Made by a program: the position numbers and the translations under genes. A DNA stretch of 64,000 bases from Microlunatus lacustris (GTDB lineage: Bacteria; Actinomycetota; Actinomycetes; Propionibacteriales; Propionibacteriaceae), in contig BAAAJN010000001.1 of assembly GCA_039527025.1 (NCBI GenBank), positions 186,001 to 250,000 on the forward strand, given 5' to 3'. Shown in pieces: positions 26,583 through 34,940 of this stretch. The notes under the pieces were generated by a model. It made no database searches. It worked only from the letters and a program-made list of their open reading frames with translations, and was not told the origin of the DNA. How positions within the stretch are numbered: the stretch's first letter is position 1; each line of letters starts with the position of its first letter.

Positions 26583-26615
26583 GTTCACCGGGCCGTCACC
26601 GGGCCGTCACCCCCG
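26583..26615 (+). promoter_or_regulatory. Three-unit PHO box upstream of ppk2
   Basis: Three consecutive 11-base units read GTTCACCGGGC, CGTCACCGGGC and CGTCACCCCCG, ending 5 bases before the -10. This is the PhoP direct-repeat pattern and it covers the -35 region of the ppk2 promoter. Confidence 0.7.
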
Positions 26616-26620
26616 GCCGG

Positions 26621-26626
26621 TAGGAC
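26621..26626 (+). promoter_or_regulatory. Candidate -10 (TAGGAC) of ppk2
   Basis: It lies 6 bases before the GTG start, consistent with a leaderless mRNA, and directly after the PHO box. Confidence 0.5.
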
Positions 26627-26632
26627 GGCGGC

Positions 26633-27583
26633 GTGAGTGACGTGTCGAGCCCGGCCCTGCGCGAGCAGCTGCGGTGGCTTCAGCAGCGCTACAGCGCGCA
26701 GAACTTCACCGTCGAGGAGCTCGACGACGACGACCCGGTGCTGCGCGCCGTCGACGGACCGGTCGTCGACACCTGGCGCGAGGGCTACCCGTACACCGAG
26801 CGGCTGACCACCGAGGTCTACGAGCGCGAGAAGCGGCTGCTGCAGATCGAGCTGCTCAAGCTGCAGCGCTGGACCCAGGCCACCCGCGGTCGGCTGGTCG
26901 TGGCCTTCGAGGGCCGCGACGCGGCCGGCAAGGGCGGGACGATCAAGCGGTTCACCGAGCACCTCAACCCGCGCACGGCCCGGGTGGTCGCGCTGGGGAA
27001 GCCGACCGACCGCGAGGTCCGGCAGTGGTACTTCCAGCGCTACGTGGCCCACCTGCCGGCTGCGGGCGAGATCACCCTCTTCGACCGCTCCTGGTACACC
27101 CGGGCCGGGGTGGAGCGGGTGATGGGGTTCTGCTCCGACGCCGAGCACGCCCACTTCCTGCGCCAGGCGCCGCGCTTCGAGGAGCTGCTGGTCGACGACG
27201 GCTTCGACCTGGTCAAGCTGTGGTTCTCGGTCTCCAAGCGGGAGCAGAGCACCCGGTTCCTGATCCGCCAGATCGACCCGGTGCGGCAGTGGAAGCTCTC
27301 ACCGATGGACCTGGCGTCGCTGGACAAGTGGGACGCCTACACCGCGGCCAAGGAGGAGATGTTCGCCGCGACCGACACCGACACGGTGCCCTGGACGGTG
27401 GTCAAGAGCAATGACAAGAAGCGGGCGCGGCTGGAGGCGATGCGCTACGTCCTGCACCGGACCGACTACGACGGCAAGGACGCGGACGTGGTCGGGGTGC
27501 CCGACCCGGCGATCGTCGGCCGGGCCTCGGAGGTCTACGAGCTGGGGGAGCGGACGCTCGCTCCGGCGCTCAGCCGGAGCTGA
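26633..27583 (+). CDS. ppk2: Polyphosphate kinase 2
   Basis: 316 aa, single-domain PPK2. The Walker A type loop is FEGRDAAGKGGTIKR, the Walker B type motif FDRSWYTRAGVERVMG, and the lid holds KREQSTRFLIRQIDP with QWKLSPMD. PPK2 uses polyphosphate to phosphorylate nucleoside mono- or diphosphates; this length suggests class I, acting mainly on diphosphates (inference). GTG start at 26633. Its PHO box suggests control by the phosphate-starvation regulator together with pstSCAB. Confidence 0.95.
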   Translation: MSDVSSPALREQLRWLQQRYSAQNFTVEELDDDDPVLRAVDGPVVDTWREGYPYTERLTTEVYEREKRLLQIELLKLQRWTQATRGRLVVAFEGRDAAGKGGTIKRFTEHLNPRTARVVALGKPTDREVRQWYFQRYVAHLPAAGEITLFDRSWYTRAGVERVMGFCSDAEHAHFLRQAPRFEELLVDDGFDLVKLWFSVSKREQSTRFLIRQIDPVRQWKLSPMDLASLDKWDAYTAAKEEMFAATDTDTVPWTVVKSNDKKRARLEAMRYVLHRTDYDGKDADVVGVPDPAIVGRASEVYELGERTLAPALSRS

Positions 27584-28262
27584 CGCGGCTGGCGTCCTCC
27601 ACCGGCGCCACGAAGCGGTAGCCCACGTTGCGCACCGTGCCGATCACCGACTCGTGCTCGGGACCGAGCTTGGCCCGCAGCCGGCGGACGTGGACGTCGA
27701 CGGTGCGGGTGCCGCCGTAGTAGTCGTAGCCCCAGACGTCGCTGAGCAGCTGCTGCCGGCTGAACACCCGGCCCGGGTGCTGCGCCAGGTACTTCAGCAG
27801 CTCGAACTCGGTGTAGGTGAGGTCGAGCTGGGCGCCGTTGAGCTTGGCGGAGTAGCCGGCCTCGTCGATGACGATGTTCCCGGTCTGGATCAGCGGGTCC
27901 CCACCGGCGGCGACCGAGGGGGTCATGGCCAGTCGCAGCCGGACGTCCACCTCGGCCGGCCCGGCGGTGGCCAGCAGCAGGTCGTCGAAGCCCCAGTCCG
28001 AGGACAGCGCGGCCAGTCCGCCCTCGCTGGCGATCACCAGCAGCGGTGCCTCCTTGCCGGTGGTCTCGATCAACCGGCACAGCGAGCGGGCGCCCACCAG
28101 GTCGCGGCGGGCGTCCAGCAGGATCACGTCGGCCGACGGGGCGTCGAGGAGGGCGGTGGCCTCGGCCTGGGCGACCCGCACCTGGTGCGGCAGCAGCTCC
28201 AGCGCGGGCAGGATCTCCGACGACGTGTGCATGTCGTTGGTGAGGAGCAGCAGTGTCGCCAT
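27570..28262 (-). CDS. glnR: GlnR-type orphan response regulator
   Basis: 230 aa. The N-terminal receiver is degenerate: it begins LLLLTNDM rather than with an acidic pocket, and holds DVILLDARRDL. The C-terminal winged helix (DLTYTEFELLKYLAQHPGRV, then WGYDYYGGTRTVDVHVRRLR) is OmpR type. The whole resembles GlnR, the global nitrogen regulator of mycobacteria and Streptomyces, which acts without phosphorylation by a partner kinase. The ATG at 28262 has GAGGAGG upstream. The 3' end overlaps ppk2 by 14 bases on the other strand. In mycobacteria glnR also neighbours mshD and sulfurtransferase genes. Confidence 0.88.
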   Translation of the reverse strand: MATLLLLTNDMHTSSEILPALELLPHQVRVAQAEATALLDAPSADVILLDARRDLVGARSLCRLIETTGKEAPLLVIASEGGLAALSSDWGFDDLLLATAGPAEVDVRLRLAMTPSVAAGGDPLIQTGNIVIDEAGYSAKLNGAQLDLTYTEFELLKYLAQHPGRVFSRQQLLSDVWGYDYYGGTRTVDVHVRRLRAKLGPEHESVIGTVRNVGYRFVAPVEDASRVSSG

Positions 28263-28341
28263 CTCCGGCCTCCTCGGCGTGGGGGTGGTCTGTGATGCGT
28301 GTGCTCCGACGGACCCCGGCCGGTGGCGAGGGCTCCGGTGC

Positions 28342-28737
28342 ATGGATGACACTACTGCAATGCCCAGCGTTCACCTGCACTACTGGGCGGGGGCCCGGGC
28401 CGCCGCCGGCACGGCCTCGGAGGAGGTCGAAGCGGCCACCGTGCGCCAGGCGCTCGAGGTCGCCGGGGCCGGCCGGGGCGCGGGATTCGCCCGGGTGGTG
28501 GCGGCCTGCTCGGTGCTGGTGGACGGCCTGACCGCTCACCCCGACGACCTCGACACCCCGCTCGCCGGGCCGGTGCAGGTCGAGGTGCTGCCGCCCTTCG
28601 CCGGCGGTGCGGCGGACCTCGAGCGCGGACCCGGCGGTCGTGACCCTGCCGCCGACCGGCGGGAGTCCGCACTCTGGACAGCGGTACCACCATCCGGGAC
28701 GGCTGCTTGGGCCGGACCGCGCCGCGTCGTACCGTGA
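28342..28737 (+). CDS. MoaD/ThiS family sulfur carrier with C-terminal extension
   Basis: 131 aa from ATG 28342 (or 125 from ATG 28360). Residues 1-89 are a ubiquitin-like sulfur carrier ending in LPPFAGG, where a normal MoaD/ThiS protein would stop so that the terminal Gly can be adenylated and loaded with sulfur. Here the frame runs 42 residues further to a TGA at 28735-28737. The tail has less typical codon use near its end (ACA, GTA, CCA, GCT) and covers the promoter of the next transcript. It is either a lost stop codon or a precursor that needs cleavage after Gly89. It is divergent from glnR. Confidence 0.75.
   Translation: MDDTTAMPSVHLHYWAGARAAAGTASEEVEAATVRQALEVAGAGRGAGFARVVAACSVLVDGLTAHPDDLDTPLAGPVQVEVLPPFAGGAADLERGPGGRDPAADRRESALWTAVPPSGTAAWAGPRRVVP
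28707..28735 (+). promoter_or_regulatory. Promoter of the sulfur leader peptide and cysA-sseC unit
   Basis: -35 TTGGGC (28707-28712), a 17-base spacer and -10 TACCGT (28730-28735), then 6 bases to a GTG. The promoter lies inside the MoaD C-terminal extension. Confidence 0.6.
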
Positions 28738-28741
28738 GGTC

Positions 28742-28840
28742 GTGACCATCGAGAAGGTGTGGGCGCTCGTGCTCACCCGCCGCCGCGCCGTGGACCACGG
28801 CCGCATGCGCTCCTCGTTGTGTCAGTCCCCCCGGCTCTAG
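28742..28840 (+). CDS. Cys-containing leader peptide (leaderless sORF)
   Basis: 32 codons from GTG to TAG. The peptide contains LTRRRAVDHGR and ends SSLCQSPRL, the pattern of putative leader peptides found before sulfur genes in actinobacteria. In mycobacteria, leaderless Cys-rich sORFs upstream of sulfur operons act as cysteine-responsive attenuators (established for some members). Here there is a single Cys, five codons from the end. A 7-bp hairpin at 28925-28941 precedes the downstream gene. The function here is inferred. Confidence 0.65.
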   Translation: MTIEKVWALVLTRRRAVDHGRMRSSLCQSPRL

Positions 28841-28895
28841 GACGCCTTCCCGCCGCGCTCGCGCGCCGCCCGCGACCTGACCGTTCCCGCCCGCT

Positions 28896-28941
28896 CACGC
28901 ACGGATCTGCGTGGACCCCAGCGCGCCCGGCACCGCCGGGC
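28896..28941 (+). promoter_or_regulatory. Two hairpins before the sulfurtransferase ribosome binding site
   Basis: CACGCA pairs with TGCGTG (28896-28913), and GCCCGGC with GCCGGGC around ACC (28925-28941). The second ends 10 bases before AGGAG (28952-28956), so it could mask or expose that site after leader-peptide translation. Candidate attenuator only. Confidence 0.4.
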
Positions 28942-28965
28942 ACCAGCACACAGGAGTGATCAGCA

Positions 28966-29814
<849 letters not shown>

Positions 29815-29851
29815 CCCTCCACCCCGCGTCACCCACCCCCAGGAGAACACC

Positions 29852-30154
29852 ATGTGCGGAGCCACCACGGGCGGCCTCAGCGTCGCCGGGATCGACACCA
29901 CCAAGGAAGCGGTGATCCAGGGACGGGTGCTGCGGTCCGGCAACCCCGTCTCCGGCGCCTACGTCCGGCTGCTCGACGCCGACGGCGAGTTCACCGCAGA
30001 GGTGCCGACCTCGGCCACCGGTCACTTCCGGTTCTTCGCCGGTGACGGCGCCTGGACGCTGCGCACCCTGGCGCCCGGGGCGAAGGCCGACCGGGCCGTC
30101 CGGGCCGCCCGGGGCAGCGTGGCCGAGGTGGACGTGGAGCTCGAGGCGGCCTGA
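29852..30154 (+). CDS. sseC: DUF1416 protein SseC
   Basis: 100 aa. Starts MCGATTGGLSVAGIDTTKEA and continues as a carboxypeptidase-regulatory-like beta sandwich (AVIQGRVLRSGNPVSGAYVR, TGHFRFFAGDGAWTLRTLAP). SseC proteins always follow a CysA2/SseA sulfurtransferase and are thought to aid sulfur metabolism; the molecular role is unknown. AGGAGAACACC lies before the ATG. Cys2 and the Gly-rich start are conserved in the family. Confidence 0.93.
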   Translation: MCGATTGGLSVAGIDTTKEAVIQGRVLRSGNPVSGAYVRLLDADGEFTAEVPTSATGHFRFFAGDGAWTLRTLAPGAKADRAVRAARGSVAEVDVELEAA

Positions 30155-30181
30155 GCTCCGCCGGCCGGGTGCGCCCCGGCG

Positions 30182-30208
30182 CCGGGACGACGGCCCTCGT
30201 CGTCCCGG
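30182..30208 (+). terminator. Hairpin terminator after sseC
   Basis: A perfect 11-bp stem, CCGGGACGACG with CGTCGTCCCGG, around a 5-base loop, 28 bases after the sseC stop. There is no U run, as is usual in high-GC actinobacteria. Confidence 0.7.
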
Positions 30209-30251
30209 AACCGGGGGCGCTCTGCTCCTGCTCCGCTAGACTGCAGCCCTG

Positions 30252-30650
30252 ATGTCGTCCCCTGCTGCCTCGTCGTCCGCTGGCGTGCCCGCGTCCGCCG
30301 CGGCGACCGACCCGGGGTTCGACGCCGTCGAGTCGCTCTACCGCGGCGCCACCGGCCGTTCCGGTCTGCGGTCCTACGAGCCGGCCCTCCGGCCACCCGA
30401 GGGCACCCTCGACTACGGCTGGCTGTTCCGGCCCGACGAGCCCCCCGCACCGCCCGTCCCGGCCGCCGAGCCCGCGCTGACGGCCACGACCCCGGGCCTG
30501 CGGACCACGACGTCGGGTCTGCCCGCCGTCGGGACGGTGTCCTGGTCGCCGGTCACCCGGACCGCTGGCCGCCGCTGGCCCACGGCCGCGCTGCTGGCCG
30601 CCGGCCTCGTCTGCGCCCTGCTGCTGCCCTGGGCGTTCCCCGCCCTCTGA
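30252..30650 (+). CDS. Small C-tail-anchored membrane protein, unknown function
   Basis: 132 aa. Ala/Ser/Pro-rich, with a more conserved-looking patch FDAVESLYRGATGRSGLRSY and LDYGWLFRPDEPP, then a low-complexity linker and one C-terminal membrane segment (AALLAAGLVCALLLPWAFPAL). I do not recognise the family. TAGACT lies 9 bases before the ATG. Confidence 0.55.
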   Translation: MSSPAASSSAGVPASAAATDPGFDAVESLYRGATGRSGLRSYEPALRPPEGTLDYGWLFRPDEPPAPPVPAAEPALTATTPGLRTTTSGLPAVGTVSWSPVTRTAGRRWPTAALLAAGLVCALLLPWAFPAL

Positions 30651-30666
30651 CCGGCGCGGCGCCGCC

Positions 30667-31092
30667 TCAGGAGTCCAGCACCAGGGTGACCGGGCCGTCG
30701 TTGGTCAGGCTCACCTGCATGTCGGCGCCGAAGACCCCCGTCTCCACCGACGCCCCCAGCCCGCGCAGGGCGTCGACGAAGGCCTCGACCAGCGGCTCGC
30801 TGACCGGTCGCGGCGCGGCGGCGCTCCACGACGGGCGACGGCCCTTCCGGGTGTCGGCGTAGAGGGTGAACTGGCTGACCACCAGCAGCGGCGCCTCCTC
30901 CTGCGCGGCTGACCGCTCCCCGGCCAGGATCCGCAGCGTCCAGACCTTCTCGGCCAGCCGGGCCGCGTCGGCCGCCGTGTCGTCATGGGTCACCCCGACC
31001 AGCACCAGCAGGCCGGGTCGGGACAGCGAGCCCACCACCTCGCCGTCGACCTCGACGCGGGCCGCGGCCGCCCGCTGCACCACCAGCCGCAC
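30667..31092 (-). CDS. dtd: D-aminoacyl-tRNA deacylase
   Basis: 141 aa, usual length. It hydrolyses D-aminoacyl-tRNAs, recycling tRNA mischarged with D-amino acids. Both signature motifs are present: SQFTLYADTRKGRRPS and the C-terminal TNDGPVTLVLDS. The N-terminus MRLVVQRAAAARVEVDG fits the family. Four bases separate it from the upstream VOC gene on the same strand. Confidence 0.96.
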   Translation of the reverse strand: MRLVVQRAAAARVEVDGEVVGSLSRPGLLVLVGVTHDDTAADAARLAEKVWTLRILAGERSAAQEEAPLLVVSQFTLYADTRKGRRPSWSAAAPRPVSEPLVEAFVDALRGLGASVETGVFGADMQVSLTNDGPVTLVLDS

Positions 31093-31096
31093 GGCC

Positions 31097-31465
31097 TCAG
31101 CCCAGCCCGGGCAGGGTGATCAGGCAGAACGGGTGGCCGACCGGGTCGGCGAACACCCGGAACGTCGGCCCGCCGCCGGCCAGCCGGGTCGCCCCCAGCC
31201 GGAGGACGGCCTCCTCGGCCTGGTCGAGGTCGACGACCGCCACGTCGAAGTGCCGGTGCTGCGGGCGGTCGCCGTCCGGCCAGGTCGGCGGCGCGAAGTC
31301 CGGGACGCGGGCGAAGGCGACGCCCGGGCGGTCCGCGGCGTCGCCGATCACCACCCAGCCGCCCTCGTCCTGGACCCGCTGCATGCCGAGCAACTCCTCG
31401 TAGAACGAGGCGAGCGTGCCCGGGTCGGCGCAGTCGACCACGATCCCGTGCAGTCGTCCGATCAC
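31097..31465 (-). CDS. VOC (glyoxalase/dioxygenase fold) protein
   Basis: 122 aa, two beta-alpha-beta-beta-beta units. Conserved features are the N-terminal HGIVVDCADP, the central HRHFDVAVVDLDQAE and the end FRVFADPVGHPFCLITLP, typical of the actinobacterial glyoxalase-like subgroup. The substrate cannot be inferred. GTG at 31465. It lies directly upstream of dtd, so the two are likely co-transcribed. Confidence 0.8.
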   Translation of the reverse strand: MIGRLHGIVVDCADPGTLASFYEELLGMQRVQDEGGWVVIGDAADRPGVAFARVPDFAPPTWPDGDRPQHRHFDVAVVDLDQAEEAVLRLGATRLAGGGPTFRVFADPVGHPFCLITLPGLG

Positions 31466-31502
31466 GGCCCGATTCTGTCACCGGGCACCGACAGCGGCCA
31501 GA

Positions 31503-33146
31503 TCAGCGAAGCCGGAGACCGGGCATCATCAGCTCCGTCCCGGCCGGGAGCCCCAGGGCCCGGGTCAGGTCGGTGAGCCCGGGCCAGGCGGCGACGGCGG
31601 AGGCGGCCCGCGGGTCCTCGCTGTTCCTGGGCCGGCCGATCCGCGCCGCGGCGGGCAGGTCCACCGCCGGCCCGACCGGTGCGTCGTCGGGCAGACCGGC
31701 GCGCTCGCGGGCGATCCGGACGGCGTCCCGCAGGCCGCCGAGCTCGTCGACCAGGCCCAGCTCGTGGGCGTCGCGGCCGGTCCACACCCGACCGCGGGCC
31801 AGCGGCTCGATCTCGGCGACCGGGCGGCCCCGGCCGGCGGCGACCTTGCCCACGAAGTCGTCGTAGATGACGTCGATGGTCGCGACCAGCCGCTCGCGCT
31901 CCTGCTCCCCGAACGGCTTGCGGGAGGAGTACATCCGTGCGTGGTCGCCCTGCTGGACGGCCCCGGTGGTCAGCCCGGCCCGCTCCAGCAGGTCGGTGAC
32001 CACGAACTTGCCGCCGAAGACCCCGATGGAGCCGGTCAGCGTGGCCGGCAGGGCGACGATGACGTCGGCCGGCGCGGCGATGTAGTAGCCGCCGGACGCC
32101 GCGAACTCGCCCATCGAGACCACGACGGGACGACCGGACTCCCGGACCCGGCACATCTCCCGCCAGATGGTGTCCGAGGCGACGGCCGAGCCGCCGGGGG
32201 AGTCGACGTGCAGCACGACGGCCTTCACGTCGTCGTCGGTCAGCGTGGCCCGCAGCTCGGCGGCCACCGAGTCGCTGCCCAGCTGCCGACCCCCCGGTCC
32301 GCGCCGGCTCCGACCGGTGCCGATCGCGCCGTGGGCCCGCACCAGGGCGACCCGGCCGGGCTTGGACCAGGGCAGCTTCGGCAGGGTGCGCCGGGGCGAC
32401 CAGCGGTCCGCGAAGAGCAGCTCGGCCTCCTCGCCCACCTCGCCGCGCAGGGCTGCGTAGACCTCGTCCCGGTAGCCCAGCCGGTCGACCAGGCCGACCT
32501 CCAGCGCCTCCGCCGCGGTCCGCGGGCCGGTGTCCACCAGCTCACGGACACGCTCGGGCGCCAGGCCGCGGTCGGCGGCGACCCGCTCGACCGCCTCGTC
32601 CAGCAGCGAGCGGGTCAGCTGCTCCAGGGAGGCGCGGTGCGCCTCGGTGAAGCCGGTCCGGGTGAAGGTGTCGACGGCGTTCTTGTACTCGTGGCGCTGC
32701 TCGAACTCCGGCTGGACGCCCAGCTTGGCCAGGGCGCCGCCCAGGAAGGTGGTCTCGGCGGCCACGCCGAGCAGGCCGACCCCGCCGCCCGGCTGCAGCC
32801 AGACGGTGCCGAAGGCGGTGGCCAGCACGTAGGACGCGGTGTCGGCGATCTCGCCGAAGCTCTCGGCCCAGGCGACGGTGGGCTTGCCGCTGGCGGCGAA
32901 GGCCTGCACGCCGATGCGCAGCTCCTGCATGGCGGCCCAGGGCAGCGCCCCGCCCACCCGGGCCACCAGCCCGACCACCCGAGGGTCGTCCGCGGCCTCG
33001 TGCAGCGCCCGCAGCGTCGGTCGCAGCTGCCGCTTGGCGCGGCTGCGCAGCCGGGCGAGCGGGTCGCCGGGGTCGGGGTCGACGGGCAGGTCGGTGAGGT
33101 CCAGCTCGAGCAGCAACGGCGTCCGGGTCCCGGGGAGCGAAGGCAT
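31503..33146 (-). CDS. sppA: Signal peptide peptidase SppA (protease IV, 67K type)
   Basis: 547 aa, double-domain form. The catalytic dyad is visible: Lys155 in the N-terminal domain (RHEYKNAVDTFTR) and Ser351 in the C-terminal domain (MGEFAASGGYYIA), the arrangement of E. coli SppA. The active domain also shows VVLHVDSPGGSAVASD and PATLTGSIGVFGGKF. No clear N-terminal membrane anchor is seen. It degrades cleaved signal peptides. TACCGT lies 6 bases before the ATG at 33146, suggesting a leaderless mRNA. Confidence 0.93.
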   Translation of the reverse strand: MPSLPGTRTPLLLELDLTDLPVDPDPGDPLARLRSRAKRQLRPTLRALHEAADDPRVVGLVARVGGALPWAAMQELRIGVQAFAASGKPTVAWAESFGEIADTASYVLATAFGTVWLQPGGGVGLLGVAAETTFLGGALAKLGVQPEFEQRHEYKNAVDTFTRTGFTEAHRASLEQLTRSLLDEAVERVAADRGLAPERVRELVDTGPRTAAEALEVGLVDRLGYRDEVYAALRGEVGEEAELLFADRWSPRRTLPKLPWSKPGRVALVRAHGAIGTGRSRRGPGGRQLGSDSVAAELRATLTDDDVKAVVLHVDSPGGSAVASDTIWREMCRVRESGRPVVVSMGEFAASGGYYIAAPADVIVALPATLTGSIGVFGGKFVVTDLLERAGLTTGAVQQGDHARMYSSRKPFGEQERERLVATIDVIYDDFVGKVAAGRGRPVAEIEPLARGRVWTGRDAHELGLVDELGGLRDAVRIARERAGLPDDAPVGPAVDLPAAARIGRPRNSEDPRAASAVAAWPGLTDLTRALGLPAGTELMMPGLRLR

Positions 33147-33152
33147 GCCCCC

Positions 33153-33158
33153 ACGGTA
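33153..33158 (-). promoter_or_regulatory. Candidate -10 (TACCGT) of sppA
   Basis: Minus-strand TACCGT, 6 bases before the sppA ATG. Confidence 0.5.
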
Positions 33159-33213
33159 GGCGCGGCGCCGCGGTCGTGGCTGAGAACTGGGCGGCGATGG
33201 GGCTGAGCGGCAC

Positions 33214-33831
33214 TCAGCCGGAGGACGCCGTCCGCCGCGGCCGGGCCCGGACGTGCAGCCGTTCGCCCTGCGGCCCGAACAGGCTGAGCACCTCCAGGGC
33301 GCCCGGGCCCGGGTTGCCGGTCCAGTGCGGCGTGCGGCAGTCGAACTCCGCCACCTCACCGGCCTCGAGGGTGAGGTCGTGCGGACCCAGCCGCAGCCGG
33401 AGCCGGCCGGTCAGGACGTAGACCCACTCGTAGCCCTCGTGCGTCTGCTGGTCCTCAGGCCCCACGACGGACCGGGGCGTCGTCGGCGGCGGGTGGACCA
33501 TCTTGTACGCCTGCATCCCGCCGGGCCGTCGGCTGAGCGGCACCATCGTCACGCCGTTCCGCACCACCGGCCGCGGGTGCACCCGCGGGTCGCCCGTCTC
33601 GGGGGCCCCGACCAGGTCGTCCAGGGGCACCTGGTGCACCCGGGCCAGGGGCAGCAGCAGCTCGAGGGTGGGCCGCCGCTGCCCGGACTCGAGCCGGGAC
33701 AGGGTGCTGACCGAGATGCCGGTCGACGCCGAGAGCGCGGCCAGCGTCGCCCCCCGTTGCTTGCGGAGGTCGCGCAGCCGCGGCCCCACTGCGTCCAGCA
33801 CCGCCTGCGGCACCAGCCCGTCGTCATCCAC
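33214..33831 (-). CDS. XRE-family regulator with cupin domain
   Basis: 205 aa from GTG 33831 (an upstream GTG at 33870 would add 13 residues). The N-terminal helix-turn-helix reads RLRDLRKQRGATLAALSAST and STLSRLESGQRRPTLELLLP; the C-terminal cupin barrel shows HEGYEWVYVLTGRLRLRLG and CRTPHWTGNPGPG. Such proteins are usually ligand-responsive repressors. Divergent from a thioredoxin-reductase-like gene, with a 12-base palindrome between them, so it probably controls that gene and itself. Confidence 0.88.
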   Translation of the reverse strand: MDDDGLVPQAVLDAVGPRLRDLRKQRGATLAALSASTGISVSTLSRLESGQRRPTLELLLPLARVHQVPLDDLVGAPETGDPRVHPRPVVRNGVTMVPLSRRPGGMQAYKMVHPPPTTPRSVVGPEDQQTHEGYEWVYVLTGRLRLRLGPHDLTLEAGEVAEFDCRTPHWTGNPGPGALEVLSLFGPQGERLHVRARPRRTASSG

Positions 33832-33864
33832 CCGGCCAGTCCAGCACAGTTCTTGCGATTCCGG

Positions 33865-33876
33865 CAACACTTGTTG
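33865..33876. promoter_or_regulatory. Palindrome CAACACTTGTTG between divergent genes
   Basis: Arms CAACA and TGTTG around CT, in an AT-richer patch between the XRE-cupin gene and the flavoprotein gene. Candidate operator for the XRE-cupin regulator. Confidence 0.45.
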
Positions 33877-33932
33877 TCGAACTGAAGGTTGTCGGCGCAG
33901 GCTGGCGGCAACGACGAACCCCAGGAGGGGAC

Positions 33933-34940
33933 ATGGAGCAGGCAGCAGGACAGAACGCGTACGACGTGGTGGTGGTCGGGGGTGGCAGCGCTGGGCTGAG
34001 CGGCGCGCTGGCGCTGGGCCGGGCCCGCCGCCGGGTGCTGGTGGTGGACGCGGGCGACCCGCGCAACGCCCCGGCCGCGGGGGTGCACAACTACCTGACC
34101 AGCGAGGGGATGGCCCCGGCGGCGCTGCTCGCCGCCGGCCGGGCCGAGGTCGAGGCCTACGGGGTGGAGGTGCGGCCGGGGCGGGTGACGTCCGCCGCCC
34201 CGCTGGACGCCGGGCCGGGGCGGCTGGCCTTCGCGGTCGGGCTGGCGGACGGGACGAGCGTCACCGCCCGCCGGCTGCTGGTGACCACGGGACTGACCGA
34301 CGTGCTGCCCGACCTGCCCGGGCTGGCGGCGCGGTGGGGGCGCGACGTCGTGCACTGCCCCTACTGCCACGGCTACGAGGTGCGCGACGAGCCGATCGGG
34401 GTGCTGGCCACCGGCCCGCTGGCCGCGCACGTGGCGCTGCTGTTCCGGCAGTGGAGCTCCGACGTGGTGCTGTTCCAGCACACGGGGCCCGCGCTCGCCG
34501 ACGACCAGGCGGAGCAGCTGGCCGCCCGCGGGATCGAGGTGGTGGCCGAGCCGGTGGCCGGGCTCGAGGTGGTCGACGACCGGCTGGTCGGGCTGCGGCT
34601 GGTCTCCGGCGCCGTGGTCCCGCGCCGGGTGCTGGCCGTCAGCCCGGGCTTCGCCGCCCGGTCCGAGGTGCTGGCCGGCCTGGGCGTCGCGACCGAGGAG
34701 TTCCGGATGGGCGAGCACGTCCTCGGGACCTTCGTGCCCGCCGACCCGATGGGGGCGACCTCGGTGCCGGGCGTCCGGGTGGCGGGCAACGTCAGCGAGC
34801 CGATGGCCCAGGTCGTCGTCGCCGCCGGGGCCGGGCTCAAGGCGGCGGCGGCGCTGAACGGGGACCTGGTCACCGAGGACACCGCGCTGGCGGTCGCGCG
34901 CCGGCGAGCGGAGGTGGGGGCCTACGCTGGTCGCCCGTGA
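33933..34940 (+). CDS. Thioredoxin-reductase-like FAD oxidoreductase
   Basis: 335 aa. The FAD loop is VVVVGGGSAGLSGALALG, the redox cysteines are Cys142 and Cys145 in HCPYCHGYEVRD, and the second dinucleotide region is degenerate (VLATGPLAAHVAL instead of GGGxSA). The C-terminus has GVRVAGNVSEPMAQVVVAAG. CPYCHGYE proteins of this type are often found beside an XRE-cupin regulator in actinobacteria. The electron partner is unknown, and the weak NADPH loop argues against classical TrxB. GGAGGGGA precedes the ATG. Confidence 0.88.
   Translation: MEQAAGQNAYDVVVVGGGSAGLSGALALGRARRRVLVVDAGDPRNAPAAGVHNYLTSEGMAPAALLAAGRAEVEAYGVEVRPGRVTSAAPLDAGPGRLAFAVGLADGTSVTARRLLVTTGLTDVLPDLPGLAARWGRDVVHCPYCHGYEVRDEPIGVLATGPLAAHVALLFRQWSSDVVLFQHTGPALADDQAEQLAARGIEVVAEPVAGLEVVDDRLVGLRLVSGAVVPRRVLAVSPGFAARSEVLAGLGVATEEFRMGEHVLGTFVPADPMGATSVPGVRVAGNVSEPMAQVVVAAGAGLKAAAALNGDLVTEDTALAVARRRAEVGAYAGRP

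Noticed and set aside
34923..34928. TACGCT 8 bases before the ThuA GTG as an internal promoter
   Set aside because: It lies within the coding end of the flavoprotein gene and the two genes overlap by 4 bases; it may be chance.
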